Positions 41,457-53,059 of a DNA stretch of 64,000 bases are shown in pieces (the first letter of the stretch is position 1; each line of letters begins with the position of its first letter). The notes under the pieces are model-generated. The model searched no databases, was not told where the DNA came from, and saw nothing but the letters and a program-made list of their open reading frames with translations. Made by a program: the position numbers and the translations under genes. The stretch lies in the NCBI GenBank assembly GCA_977006965.1, contig OZ345376.1, forward strand, positions 2,170,001-2,234,000, read 5' to 3'. Source of the DNA: Phymatolithon calcareum. Lineage: Eukaryota > Rhodophyta > Florideophyceae > Hapalidiales.

Positions 41457-41865
41457 CAAGGGAGGCACCAATTTAATTGCTGGAATTGTTCAGAAACTTG
41501 CAATTAAAAAATTTAACTGCTAAAGAGATTGACTCCGCAATTATGATTGTAATTAAACAAAAGTCTCCAATTAAGCACACATTACGAAAAACACAAATAT
41601 ATTTAAAACTCTACATGAAACTATCGCATTTTTTGAAGCTAATAATTAAAGGCCCTCAGTAACACTCCTAAGACTGTACGGGAGAAGCTTTTCGGTACTT
41701 GTTCATTCTGGTATATCATCTGGTCCCTAATACAGGGACTCATCGTTTTCCACTATGGCATGTCCAGTTGCAATCATGATTGCAATTAATATTGCTACTG
41801 AAATCAACTCATAATGCAACTAATTGCAATTAATTGTACCTGCAATCAAATTGGTGTCTCCTCTG
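41457..41865. mobile_element. hAT-type MITE, 409 bp
   Basis: An AT-rich insert with inverted ends, CAAGGGAGGCACCAATTTAA at the left and the reverse complement of CAGAGGAGACACCAATTTGA at the right. It is full of TTGCAATTAA-type subterminal motifs. It is flanked by GCGCGACG (41449-41456) and GCGCTAAG (41866-41873), an imperfect 8-bp duplication. The unit-1 empty site has a single GCGCTAAG at about 39165. The ends resemble those of the hAT at 54021 (ACCAAT core), so that family may have mobilised it. Confidence 0.7.
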
Positions 41866-41873
41866 GCGCTAAG

Positions 41874-43742
41874 TGCTCCATCATGCCGCGTACTGCAGGC
41901 TGCACTGCGCGAGAAAAGAGGGCGATTCGATACGACAAGCGTGCGGATGCTGTGCGCGATTATTGCGTGGCGGATGGAGGCTTGCCGTTTTGGTAGCTGC
42001 TTTGGTGAGCCCCTTTCCGGCCGCGGAATTAAGGAACGGCACCCTAATTCGGCAAAGGAAGAATCGGGGCGATTCAGGGGACAATCTAGCGTCGATCTAT
42101 GCCCAAAGCAAGCGGCGGGTCTGCATCCGGCGAATGTAGCGCCGCATTGCACAAAGATTTCTGTAGGCTTGGGCACCGAAAAGCTATGGCTCTTATGCAT
42201 CGAAGAGTGTGCTCGGTTGGGTCTACGTGGGGTTCTGAAAGCAGACGGCCATGTTGGGAATATACTTTAAATGGCAGCTTGGTTGCTCTAGATAAATTAT
42301 ATCTTCGGCAACTGAGATGTGTTTTTCTCCCGTTCACGAACGCAGATGAAGCAGGATACAAGGGCTGTCCATGAGAGAATTTCTCAATTTTGTATCTGAC
42401 GAATGCAACACGAGTATAGAAGAAAAACAACCAGGCATTCCACAGACTGAGAAAACCCAGCGAACCACATTGTTCATTTCCGATCGAATCAATCGACAAT
42501 ATCAGTGTAAGTACCGAAGTGTGTAGATCCTCCTGTCCTGTAATCCACGCATCCGCGAGCGGCACAGGATTCCTTCGCTTGCTGCAAAGAATCGCATCTC
42601 ACAATGGGTATGCAAGACGCAGAGAAGGCATTCTGAACCTTAGAAGCGAGGAGTCTCGACTCCGGTGATGCTGTGTCATTTCAGAAACATGTTCAATCTT
42701 TGGTGATGTACCGGGCATTGGCGCGCAATCTGTACTAGAATTTGCGCCGAATGGGTGCAGTAGAAGCAACTTGTACCATCGAAACGCTGGAAAATGAATG
42801 AATGCACCACGTAAGAGACAACCAGAGTTGCGTGAAGGGTACATTGGACGCTCCGTGCACAGCGGAAACGACGTTTTACTCCTTCGATCTGTAGAAGACT
42901 GCTTCATTTCTCCAGGGCACTGTAGAATAATTGGTCAGCACGTGTAACGCCTCCCCGGCGGTGACGAAGTGAGATTGAATGTGCCGTGACTGATGCCAAC
43001 GCCTGGCATTGCATGGGGCGTCAGTGGTTCGACGACAAATCCGCATGGGTGACCATCGGGTCCGAGGTTCAGTGGCTGCGTGGGTGGCGCGATTCGTGAG
43101 GCGTTGTGGAATCGACGAGATCTCCTCGAGCGTACGACAATTGACTTTTTTGTGCTCTATGCTCAAGCACGACACAATTTTTTGAGTCCGAGCATTCAAG
43201 CACGAGCTGCACATTACGTGGACTGCATTGACCTTGTTGAAAAATAATTCACGGAAAATTCCACGGTCTCTCTCCGCAAAGCTTGAATGCTGAGGTTGCC
43301 ATCAATGGCGCGAAGAACGATGCTTCAGGCTTGTTTATACAAGACTGCCAACAGACTTTCGGGACACACCCGCTCCAATCGTTAATGAATGAATAAGCCA
43401 CTACAGATGGGTCGTTCTTCACTAGAAAGAGCTTTATCGGAATAGAAAATACGTTTTCGCAAGAGTAATGACACAAGGGATACTATTCCCGGAAATACAA
43501 ACGTAGCTGAGCAGTTAATCACCAGGAATATATACATAAAGATAACCCATCTTACTTCAACAAGCTGCACAAAGACTGGGATCTGAGCCTAATGAAGATC
43601 GAGAAAATTAGAGAGAAGCATAGGATCCTTCGACCACCCACAAGAGATGAGGTCTAATATTGATCCAAAGCTTGAGGTTGCCTCAAAAAACGAAGCCCAA
43701 TTTAAGCATCATAAATTGTGCATCCTGAAAGCACCCATGAGA
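41874..43742 (-). repeat. Tandem duplication unit 2: P' and spacer D'
   Basis: Sister of 39080-40970. 41874-42300 corresponds to the polyproline/CBM48 promoter flank and drives the chimera at 41328. 42480-43740 corresponds to the spacer downstream of the two-domain glutaredoxin-like gene. Open frames here are short and not conserved between units. Confidence 0.7.
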
Positions 43743-45239
43743 TTACCGATCGCCATGACCGCCTGCGTCACGAAGAATGTCCTTCAAATGACCAGCGCTG
43801 TTCAGCGCAATGACATCGTTGAGTGACCCCTTGCATTCACCGGTGATCCATAACTGTGGGAAGGAGACTCCGGCAGATACGCGCACAGCTGCTTCACGCC
43901 ATTCAACGCCCTTCGCGCTAATGTCGATGATTTTGGGCGACCCATCATACGCACAGTTGACAGCATCAAGCATCAGCAAGAATGGTTTACCTTGTCCTTT
44001 CGTCATAATAACCGCGTCGGAATTTTCGAGCACTGACTTCAACTCTTCTTCTGCGGATTGCTCCATGGCAGTGTCGGTAACGGGTAGGTCGTTCTCGGCG
44101 GATAGCTCATTCACCGTGTCAGGAAGTGGCTCCTCTTCCTCCGCAGTCCCTTGAACCGAGGAACCAGGAACTTGTACCGATGAACTTGGCTGCGCGGAAT
44201 CTTCATATGCGAAATCCTTCATTGGCGAGTCAGCAATTGGGTCCGTGGAGGGTGGTCGATCGTAATCCAGAGCATCCTCTAACGAGAGCGGATTCAGCGG
44301 TGACCTGCGAATTGCGGAGGATGAGATAGGTTGCTCGACAGGTTCTTCATCCATCGGTTTGACTTTCCCGCCAGCTGCAGCGGTCGCCTTTGCCTTCGCC
44401 TCACGAGCTCGATTTAACCGCGCTTGGCTCCTTTCAGCGTTAAGACGGACAACTTCCCGAAGAAGGTCGTGCAACTCTTTCGACTTGTACAGTGCCACCA
44501 CATCGCTTAAGCTACCTCGACACTCGCCAAGGAGCCAGAGCTGGGGGAACGGGACATTCGGGACGCGGCGGCCAATATACTCACGCCATTCTGGGCGCAG
44601 CTCTGTAAGGTCTAGAACCACCGGCACCACGCATCTGTGTGAATAAAACATGACGTCGTGAATCATCAAGAAATGCTTGTTCCGGCCGTCGGCAACGATT
44701 ACCCCGTCGGATTCATTGAGATGCTCATTAAACACTTCCTCCGGGGGTCGCGGTATAAGCAAATCGCTCCATCTCATTTGCGGTGACTCCGACCGACATT
44801 CCTCCTCGGACAGGCCGTCGTTCACGGCGGCGCGCGGTGATGTGGTGGGTGACTGGTCTTGCTCGCCGGAGGATGAAGGGTTCACAGACGGGAAATCTTG
44901 TTCACCGGGGAGGTCTCCAAGATCATCTAAGGAATCAGCAGGGTGACTTCGGTGCGGGGATGTTGTAGAGGATGGACCATTCTCCTCTATGGCCGAAAAC
45001 CGCAACGGAGGCATTTCCTCGTCGGATGGTTCACCTTGATCTTCCGCCGATGAGCGCATCGCAGACACGACTTCCTCGCTGACTCTTTGATCATTTTCCC
45101 GCTCGGATAAAAGTCTCACAGACGGTTCTTCCTCGTTAGCAGTCTGACCTTGGTCCAATGCGGATGTCCGCCTGATCGACGGCGCTTCGTCAAGGACTTC
45201 CTCTTCTACCTGCAAACCCGCCGAGAGGACGTCTTCCAT
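43743..45239 (-). CDS. Two-domain cysteine-less glutaredoxin-like protein, 498 aa
   Basis: Intronless frame from ATG 45239. Residues 1-160 are acidic, Ser/Glu-rich and probably disordered. Glutaredoxin-like domain 1 spans ~165-262 and domain 2 ~395-490, with a Lys/Pro/Glu-rich linker between. Each shows the Grx C-terminal half: cis-Pro (PFPQLWLLGECRGSLSDVVAL; SFPQLWITGECKGSLNDV) and a final helix. At the active-site loop they read GRNKHFLMIHD and GQGKPFLLMLD, with no CxxC or CGFS. Redox-inactive Grx-fold proteins such as SH3BGRL act in binding, so a scaffold or sensor role is plausible but inferred. The second domain was copied to make the chimera at 40978-41328. Confidence 0.75.
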   Translation of the reverse strand: MEDVLSAGLQVEEEVLDEAPSIRRTSALDQGQTANEEEPSVRLLSERENDQRVSEEVVSAMRSSAEDQGEPSDEEMPPLRFSAIEENGPSSTTSPHRSHPADSLDDLGDLPGEQDFPSVNPSSSGEQDQSPTTSPRAAVNDGLSEEECRSESPQMRWSDLLIPRPPEEVFNEHLNESDGVIVADGRNKHFLMIHDVMFYSHRCVVPVVLDLTELRPEWREYIGRRVPNVPFPQLWLLGECRGSLSDVVALYKSKELHDLLREVVRLNAERSQARLNRAREAKAKATAAAGGKVKPMDEEPVEQPISSSAIRRSPLNPLSLEDALDYDRPPSTDPIADSPMKDFAYEDSAQPSSSVQVPGSSVQGTAEEEEPLPDTVNELSAENDLPVTDTAMEQSAEEELKSVLENSDAVIMTKGQGKPFLLMLDAVNCAYDGSPKIIDISAKGVEWREAAVRVSAGVSFPQLWITGECKGSLNDVIALNSAGHLKDILRDAGGHGDR

Positions 45240-47053
45240 AGCGGGTGAGTTGCAATCCTTGTTCCCTCCTGACAGACGCGGAGCCCGGCGTGACGAGGTT
45301 TCGGAGATGCGACGGAGAGGGTCCCTTGAATGGGCCGATTACACCAGCGCGGCGACGCGTTGGGTACGAAGTCTAGAATAGCTTGAGAGATGAGATAATA
45401 ATCCGCATTTGCCTTTGGCGGAGTGCATGTGCAACACCATCGGCATCGGCGGCAGACGGGTGGATGAGCAATGCAAGCAATTGTGAAGGGCAAGGGAATA
45501 AAGATGCGGGAGACTAAGATCTTTTCTGGGTGACGACACGCCGCCTAATCATACAGGTGCACTGATTTGATTGGTCAAGTTAATTGATCAGCGGCAGCCA
45601 AAATTTTGGATATATCGTAAGTTTTTGCGAATTCGAGGCATCCGACTTGTGCAAAGTGCGATTATGGAAGGTAGCAATATGGACGAGCGGATGGATTTGG
45701 ATAAAAGCTGAAGTTTCGTGAGAGGGACCATAGCCCAAATTAAAGGAATTTTTACAAGACGAGGGGATCCGGCCGTAATCTTTGTGTGGTATAGCCTGTT
45801 AGAAGGACTTTGCTTGAGATTCAGACATGCTTCTCAAGTTATACTCATGACGATGTTGCTCGGTCAAGCTCATCGTAGACCAGATGCAGATTATGTTGTG
45901 CAAATATTGGAATTAATAATTGCGAGAGGGTTTGAGGCCTGGCGTAACGGCAAGCATGGCATGTCCCACTCGTACGGTTGTTCTTGAGGGACAACTTGTA
46001 CCGGCGCACGTTGAGGGGCAAGGGATCATTCCACGTAGAGAGATAGTGCAACACATATACGTCGAGCTTGCTTCGCTCCTCCCCATCATTCCCGTGACCG
46101 ATAAGGGACAGACGGACTCAAGAATGTTACACCATGACAAGCATTGAACGATGAACGAACCGCGTCCAGCTCACGGGACACGAGACTCTTAGTGCAATGG
46201 GAATGCTTGACCTACCGCTTCATTGAGGGATGATGGGTAGTTAAAATCCTATCCGAACCCTCTTTGGGGTATTGGTGTCCGAAAAGCTGACAGAAGAAAC
46301 GTATGATCACGACCAAAACCGAGCTCGAGATAGATTTGACGACCTTCGCTATCACACATCGTCTACGGCTTACGCAGTGGGTCGAAGAGCGACAAATAAG
46401 AACTGCAGTACAAAGTATTGCTCTCCCTTTCCTGCCATGTATGAATCCTGCGCGTCAAACAACATCCTTTCGATTTCCTCGACGAGGGGAAGTCCGTAAG
46501 TGGTTTGCATGAGGCACAGAAAGCACTCGAGAAGCCATTCTTTACTCGAAACACTACGAATCACCCGGAATCGTATTCGGGAGGGATGGTCTGACTGTGC
46601 ACACAATGACACACAGGCACAAGCTGTCCCTCACATTCTACAGTGGGTCGGGTATCCGCTTGGTCTTCACACAGATCCATCACCTCACGCGCAATGGCGG
46701 GCTACATGTGTTTCTTAAGAACAACTGTTTAAAATTATAGCCCTTGCGCTGTACATTTGTGCAGAACTGAGCGTTTTAAGATAGTTGGTTGTATTATTCA
46801 GGAGAGTGGGGACTTTCGCAACGTACGCCTCTTTGTACCCCGGACGTGCCGTTGAGAAAGCTTCCTCTTTTGCATATTTGATCAGCGTGAGACTCTGTAA
46901 TCTTGACATGTAAGTTCACCAACCATGCTGCTGGTTGTCCGCACTGTTTGACGTCATCAGTGTTGCGCCCGGCCACGGGACCGCTCATCTGAGGCCGCAG
47001 TGGCAACATGGATAGTCTTACTGTTTTCAACACTCAGGTTCGTGGCCACAGGC
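45240..47053 (+). pseudogene. Intergenic with an unrecognised decayed coding region
   Basis: Between the glutaredoxin-like gene and duplication copy 2, plus-strand frames at 45718-45987 (IFVWYSLLEGLCLRF, GQAHRRPDADYVVQILELI), 45920-46147 (REIVQHIYVELASLLPIIPV) and 46303-46512 (ITTKTELEIDLTTFAITHRL) look protein-like. They lie in different frames with stops between them. No family is recognised; a decayed element or gene is possible. The rest of the interval shows nothing. Confidence 0.25.
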
Positions 47054-47133
47054 CATTGGAGAGCTGCAATACAGGCAGTTTAGACAAATCAGTTGTTCGA
47101 ATCTTCCAATTTCATGAATTAACCATTCGACTT

Positions 47134-47390
47134 TTACCGTGGCAATGAGCATCAAGTAAATTTTAAAGCTTGATTTGATACCGACTTCTTGCCCCTGATG
47201 CATATTGACATATCAGAGGTATGATAGAGTATCAAAGAAATTCGCTCAAGGCCTGGTACAGTACTCGATTTTCTTTTGATACTATAAAACTGTTGTTCAA
47301 GACGATTGGACCTTTTGATTGTCCACGCATCAAGTGCTGGCCACGTGGCTCTTGGTACCGCGTTGAATCAGGGGATAGTAATCCCTTGGT
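47134..47390. repeat. Inverted counterpart of the right part of R1
   Basis: The stretch containing CATATCAGAGGTATGATAGA (47209) through TACTCGATTTTCTTTTGATACTAT is an imperfect reverse complement of 49010-49120. R1 copy 2 is therefore bounded by inverted repeats of about 200-250 bp, as in an old DNA transposon. Confidence 0.5.
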
Positions 47391-47732
47391 CGAATCGATT
47401 CGATGTACACAAACTCCTAGCCATGTGTAGCGCACACTGCATTTTTCTTTTCCGTTGCAATGCTATTCCCGGACAAGACAGCAAGGCTGAGTCTGTAAGG
47501 AATGCAGTAAGCGCCTGTGTTTTTCGCGACTGTACGCCACCAACCTTTGATCGCGATCCACATGGAACGCCGAATCAGAGGCTCGCGACTTTAGTTGCCT
47601 TGTCTAGGTGATCCACTGGGCCACACGAGGAACGTGTCCCATGCGCATGTAGAATTTGTGTTTTTCTCTTTGCTAGTAGTACATAAGATAGTTTGTCCCT
47701 TCCCTTTAGTAAAGGAAGGTGGAGGTTTCTGG

Positions 47733-49174
47733 ATTTGGCAACATGCAAGAACGTGAGGATTCGAACGCGAAACCATTCGAAGGAAAATTGTGCACGTATC
47801 GCTTTGAAGGTCAAGCTCCAAACGAACATCTAACATGAAGTACCAATCTTAACCGGAAACATTCAAATAGAAGTGGCTGTGAAATAGTTACGCCGACTGA
47901 AATTGCCTTGGCCAGGCGCTAGAGACAAACTGATATACGTAGGCGGATGAGAGCAGCTATAGGAAGGAAGACAAGAACATACAACCCCTTAACTAAAAGC
48001 AAACGTGAAGACATCCCAGTTACAACATTAGCGCAGGGCGCTGACGAGAAACGCCTCACCTTGCCATCGGGCGCTGAGTGAGAAATCCCAAGCCTTGATA
48101 TAGGGCGCTGGATCGGATCGCATAATTAATATACGCGAACTGGAGGAACTACTATTGTGGGGACATTCCGCACATCCGTCATAACTCATTTTGGGTTAGT
48201 GGTAAGTCTATCATAGTGGCTGGCAGGGCTTGCCGCAATAGCATTTTTATTGATTGGTGAAGACAGTGCAATAGCAGTAGCAATAACAGTGACTTCTTTG
48301 GAAAAAGAATTGCAATAGAAGATGACCGGCAATATGAAGGCAATATCGAAAATCTGCTTCACAATCAGGATATGCGTCTGCGAATACCAATCAATCTCTT
48401 TGCAATACGTATTGAAATAAGGTCAGACTCTTACAACAGCGCTCCAATAGAAATCTACTGCACCATATTGGCAGTCAATGCAATATATTGGATGCCAGCC
48501 CTAGTGGCTGGGTCGTTGCGCATCACATCGCAACCAGACTGCATCTGCAAAAGCAAGGATTTCAAATAATCAAAGTACAGCCCTGACTTCAGCCGTTTAG
48601 CAGTAATCCAGTCTTTCAGGTACCCTTTTTGCTTTTTTCTAGCCCTGAAGTTTACACAAATCTGGTCAAAGGGTCTCGGTTGCAATAGTTTTCCATGTAC
48701 AGCGGTTGAAGCTATTGATTTTCGACTGTATTCTCCGGCCGAGCCCTCTGCGACGCAACCTTCGAAAGAGCTCTCGGAGCTCCGAGCAACTGTCACGAGA
48801 CTTGCCGCCAACTACTAGGGAATGAGCATCAAGCAAACTTGAAATGATGTCAGAGGTATGATGCACCGTAGTGACCGTTTACTCGTACGCTGCTTGTTTA
48901 TGATTGAATTGGTACTGAAATGAAATGTATCTCGCTGTTCGCGCAAGATTGAAGAACCGCTCATTTCGGTACTTCCTACAAACCACGTGGACGTTTAGCA
49001 ATCCAATCATATTGAGAAAATTCTTGATAGTATCAAAGGAAAATCGAGTATCAGGCCTTGAGCAAAATTTAATTTCCTTTATAATCTATCATACCTCTGA
49101 TATATCATCAGGCAGATCATACTTCTGATATCCTTTGATACAGGAAAAATATAGCTGAACATCAATGTTCATTA
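47733..49174. repeat. R1 block, copy 2 (left part)
   Basis: Non-coding sister of 5669-7020 and 12922-13046. It shows the pre-integration site of the copia element (CGAGTATCAGGCCTTGAG at 49042-49059). A minus-strand frame (48811-48455, 118 codons, MAASLVTVARSSESSFEG...) is longer than in copy 1 but has no recognised domain. Confidence 0.6.
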
Positions 49175-51255
49175 CAGGGGGGGTCGCTATATAGTGCTAC
49201 ATCGAACCAGACCAAAAAAATGCGCACTATCTAGGTTCCGCACTAAATGAAATTAACAGAAGCTTTGAAAGCGTGGTTGCCGTGACCCCCAACGATGTTG
49301 CACTGAGAACGGGGAGAACGAGTTTACTGGCGTGTTTCATCTTCAGGACGCTTGTTGAACATCTCTGAGACTAGTAGCTGTCTCTGCTTATAATTGTTCT
49401 TCTTTCGAATAGCGTCTATGAATACTCGAAATGCTCGTTGAAGAAGACTACTAGCGTCGGGAAGGTTGCACAAAAACGCAGACTCTTGAAGAGGGCGAAA
49501 CATTGTGTCAAATCAGCGAGAGCTGGGGGAGATACGATTACCGCAGAAACTTCTTCGTCTTCGCTCTCCTTGTCAGGTTCATGTGCGCTTTGAATTACAG
49601 GCTCCTCAAATACATCTGCAACATCGGAAACGAAAGCCTCTTGAACGTCTATATCATCCTCCACCTCAAACCAACGCTCCACATCCTCGTGTCTGACGCC
49701 GTCGTCTATTTCAGCTCTGAGAGTGTCGTCATCTGGTAAACTGACTTTCAATTTACGCACCATCTCGATGACGTCGCTGAAATCTTTCGAGCGGGACAGA
49801 TTAGTCATTCTACCATACGTAGCGTTCACATCAGTGCTTTCTGCCAGCGGCAAACAGTCCGATTTGACCCAGCAACGAGCTATCGTCATTTGAGATACGG
49901 TCTCCCAAGACGACTGCACCAGTTTCGCGACGTCCAACATGTGTGGCGCATATCCTTCTGCTAGACCATTCATTCCACCAGCACGGTTCTTGTTCAGTTC
50001 GCGCCGCTCGGCTCGAGTTTCGATGTCCCGGATGATTTCACGCAGCATCTCGCGTCGGTATGCTTTCTTCCAGGCCGCAATAATTCCCATGTCCATGGCC
50101 TGGTGCACAGCTGTTACATTGGGCGGCAAAGGAAGGACTATGACTTGACCAGGGATGTCTTTCAATTCACTGTGCGAGCTGGCATTATCAAAGATAAGAG
50201 CAACGTTTTTTGACGTCATCTTTCGCACATGAGGTAGAAAAACGTAGTTGAACCATTGGCGAAAGGTCACTGTGTTCGACCACGCCGTCTTGTTCGAGAA
50301 ATAGGGAACGGGAGGCCTTCCGAGGCGAAAACAACGCGGATTCTTGGTCTTTCCAATGATGGCCATCGGCAGTTTTTGTGATCCATCCGCATTGGCGCAG
50401 ACATAGGCGGTGATGCGGTCTTTGGCCGTCATTTGACGCGTTCCACGCAAAGTTTTCTTGTTTTCGTACTTAAGTATGTACGTTCGGCGCGGTAAAAACT
50501 TGTAGAAAAGACCAGTTTCGTCTACGTTATAAATGCAGTCCGCTTCAAACTGACGCAGCCTCTCGCGCAGCTCGGCCATGTCTTTCGCAGCAGACTATAC
50601 ATCAGTACCTCCAGCCGCACCGTGCAGCGCGATGGAATTGATACTGTACGGCTTCACAAAGCTCACACACCACCCCTTGGAAGCTGTGAAACGTTCGATT
50701 TGTCGACGGCTTTCGACACTGATGTCATCGCCTTTCAAGATAGTTTCACGAATCATTAACGCGCGCGTCTTGATGACGTCTTGGGTGACCGGGAGTTTTC
50801 CACGACGCGCCAGCTCGACAAATCGAATAACTTTCTCATCAATCTCGGGATACAAAAGGGGGCGCGCTGTTTTGCCTTTGAATGAAGCATCATTCTCTTC
50901 AGCAGCGCGGATGAGTTGAGGGCCATCTTTTTTCAGCTTCGTGACGAATCGCTGAGAGACCCTGAACTTGTGGATAATGCTGAGTCAGGAGAGCCTGCGT
51001 TCAGCATGCGAAGTGCTTCAAGCTTTTGTTGAAGAGTCAGACGCGTTCTTTTCTGCCCTGGGTGCCCCATCACGGTCGACAGCGTTGAGATGGTGAGATG
51101 GAGAGCTGAGGAGACGAAGAGAAGAATGTCGGCTAGGAATTCTCTGTAAGCAACTACACGTGTCTTTGATATGATAATCGTGCCAGCCCATAATAAGTAG
51201 CACTAAGTAGAGGGTAGCACTATATAACCCGGCACTATATAGCGACCCCCCCCTG
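49175..51255 (-). mobile_element. Tigger/pogo DNA transposon 1
   Basis: 2081 bp with terminal inverted repeats CAGGGGGGGTCGCTATATAG (right end has one extra C). It is flanked by TA at 49173-49174 and 51256-51257. The paralogous site near 13044 has a single TA and no element, so the TA duplication is proven. It carries a DDE_1 transposase on the minus strand. Confidence 0.95.
49416..51070 (-). pseudogene. Tigger/pogo transposase (DDE_1), disabled
   Basis: From ATG 51070 (MGHPGQKRTRLTLQQKLEAL, a helix-turn-helix start), a frameshift near 50980 leads into HKFRVSQRFVTKLKK and a CENP-B-type second helix-turn-helix (50855-50598). An in-frame TAG at 50595-50597 follows, then the catalytic part (50579-49416). 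The DDE_1 acidic residues are present in NVDETGLF, LIFDNASSH and QAMDMGII. The C-terminus is acidic. About 550 residues if unbroken. One frameshift and one stop make it inactive, but the ends are intact, so transposase in trans could still move it. Confidence 0.88.
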
Positions 51256-51515
51256 TACTACTAATCATGACTTTTGGAACGGTTTGGTCATATTATAACC
51301 CAAGGGTTTTTTTTAATCTACTACGACGTCCTTGATAGCAGTAGGAAAGTTGATTCTCCGTTTTGTCCAAGGCGGACACGTAACGAGAATGGGTTCTCGC
51401 ACTTTATATCATAAGCAACTTGCTTGAGTATCTGGTTGCCTCGGCTCGAGCTAAGAAGGAGAAGCACAGGGCTTGAGTATTACGGCCGAAATCCTTGCAA
51501 AGTGTGGTTCAGAAT

Positions 51516-52958
51516 ATGGCAGAGATGAGTGCCCCTCGCGTCCCTAAGGACGGATGTCCAGAGACCCTGTCAGACTTGCTGCGACCGCATTTCCTGGATT
51601 TCGACACTGTGATGAAGGAGTATCCATTTGAGTACATTATCAAGACATTACTAGGGGCCGTACCGAACGTCTGTTCCGTACTTCCTTTATTTCCCGGTGC
51701 ATTTCATATTCACGCACTTTGTGTACCAGCCATGATCAATTCTCCGGCAGTATTCCTCGGATTTGGCACGGACCTCGCGACTGTGGGCGCTGCCATGTAC
51801 GCATCCAGCCGCACTGCGGGGTGCAAGTACTGCACGTTGCACTGGTAGGCTTCATCGACCTACTTTTGATTCCGGAACGCACGCCAAAGTTGTCTGACGA
51901 TCGTTTTCTCATCTCAAAATCCTACCCTCTGAAGTTGCACCTTGCTGAATCGTCGTGGAGTCACACGAAACATTTTTTCCGGTCAAGATCTGACTCCGTC
52001 ACAAGCAGCAGCAACCGCGCTAGGAAATGCACTCGGCTCTGTTCCGTGCAAGATGACGGCAGATATCGTAAAGGAACTGCATGCCAACTTCGAAGATGAC
52101 GACGTTGAATGGCATGTCATGGGTGCATCGATAATGGGATGGCTCAACACAGTGATGGACATGTTGGGGACAGACATGGAGGAAAGCTTGCTGGAAGAGG
52201 GAGCTTCGTCTCTGGCCGGTACGGGATGGGACACAGGGAAGCATGCAATAGGAAATTCGTTTGACCAGTCGCAGGTTGAAGAAGGCAACAGTGACGGTTT
52301 CTTTGCGAGGCTTGGGATTTTGCGATATGTGCCCTCTTTCATAGTTTTCAATATGCGCAGGACGTGGGGATTACCATCAGATCCTGAAGCCATTCGGCAA
52401 TACCTGACTTCTGCCTTGGGCGGTTCGTTTTCCGTACTGAAGAGTATCAGGTTCGCACAAGTGCGAATTGCAATAGTTATGGCGCTTAAGGACAACTTGA
52501 CAAGTGAAGAGTGTGTCTATTCTAGAAAGTTGAAATACGCAGCCGGGTTTGCTTTTGCCTCTGTTGCAAAAAATGATATCCTTCAGGAAGAGATGAAAGA
52601 GCTGTACTCGCACGAATCGAAGAATGCGCAGCTTGAACAAGACTACCTTGAAGTAGTACTTGAGGTTGCAAGGAAAACCAATGAGAGTTCTAATAGTGAT
52701 GCAAATTGGGCGGAGAGCGCGATGAAAGCACTGTCGCTTGGTGGAAGATTGTCGAGCATGGAGGCGCGTGGGCTGTGCCTTTGTTTAGCAGGATGCTCTG
52801 CACCTTCACGTGTTGGAGAGGATGTGGTTCGAGTCGCATCTCAGGATGTACCACCTTCTGGTATAATGGACTTGGTGTCATGGATGGGAATTCTTGTAAT
52901 GTTTAATCGCATGATGGCATACTACCTCATTGCGAATTATAATTCGAGTCAAAACTGA
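51516..52958 (+). CDS. AhpD-like (carboxymuconolactone decarboxylase fold) protein, intact copy
   Basis: Exons 51516-51844 and 51935-52958, with a 90-nt intron (GTAGGC...GAAG). The codon split across the junction becomes TGT, giving CKYCTLHCCTLLNRRGV. This restores the family pattern C-x2-C-x2-H followed by an RRGV turn. The product is about 450 residues with two AhpD-like helical halves: the first holds the CxxCxxH redox centre at ~104-110, and the second (LTPSQAAATALGNALGSVP, EWHVMGASIMGWLNT) lacks cysteines of that type. Members use the Cys pair for peroxide or disulfide chemistry. There is no signal peptide. Copy 1 (13537) lost the acceptor AG. The splice model is mine but the phase and motif agreement are strong. 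Confidence 0.8.
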
Positions 52959-53059
52959 ATTTTCGTCGCAGTCGGGTGTTCGTAGGTGGGATGTTTGATG
53001 ATTTTATTTTGAGAGCTTCCAAAGCCTCACCTTGGAGTAACGGGGCAGCTCTTTCCATA

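Noticed and set aside
45206-45493. 95-codon minus-strand frame upstream of the Grx-like gene
   Set aside because: Out of frame with the gene and Cys/Arg-rich without motif; probably 5' untranslated or spacer sequence.
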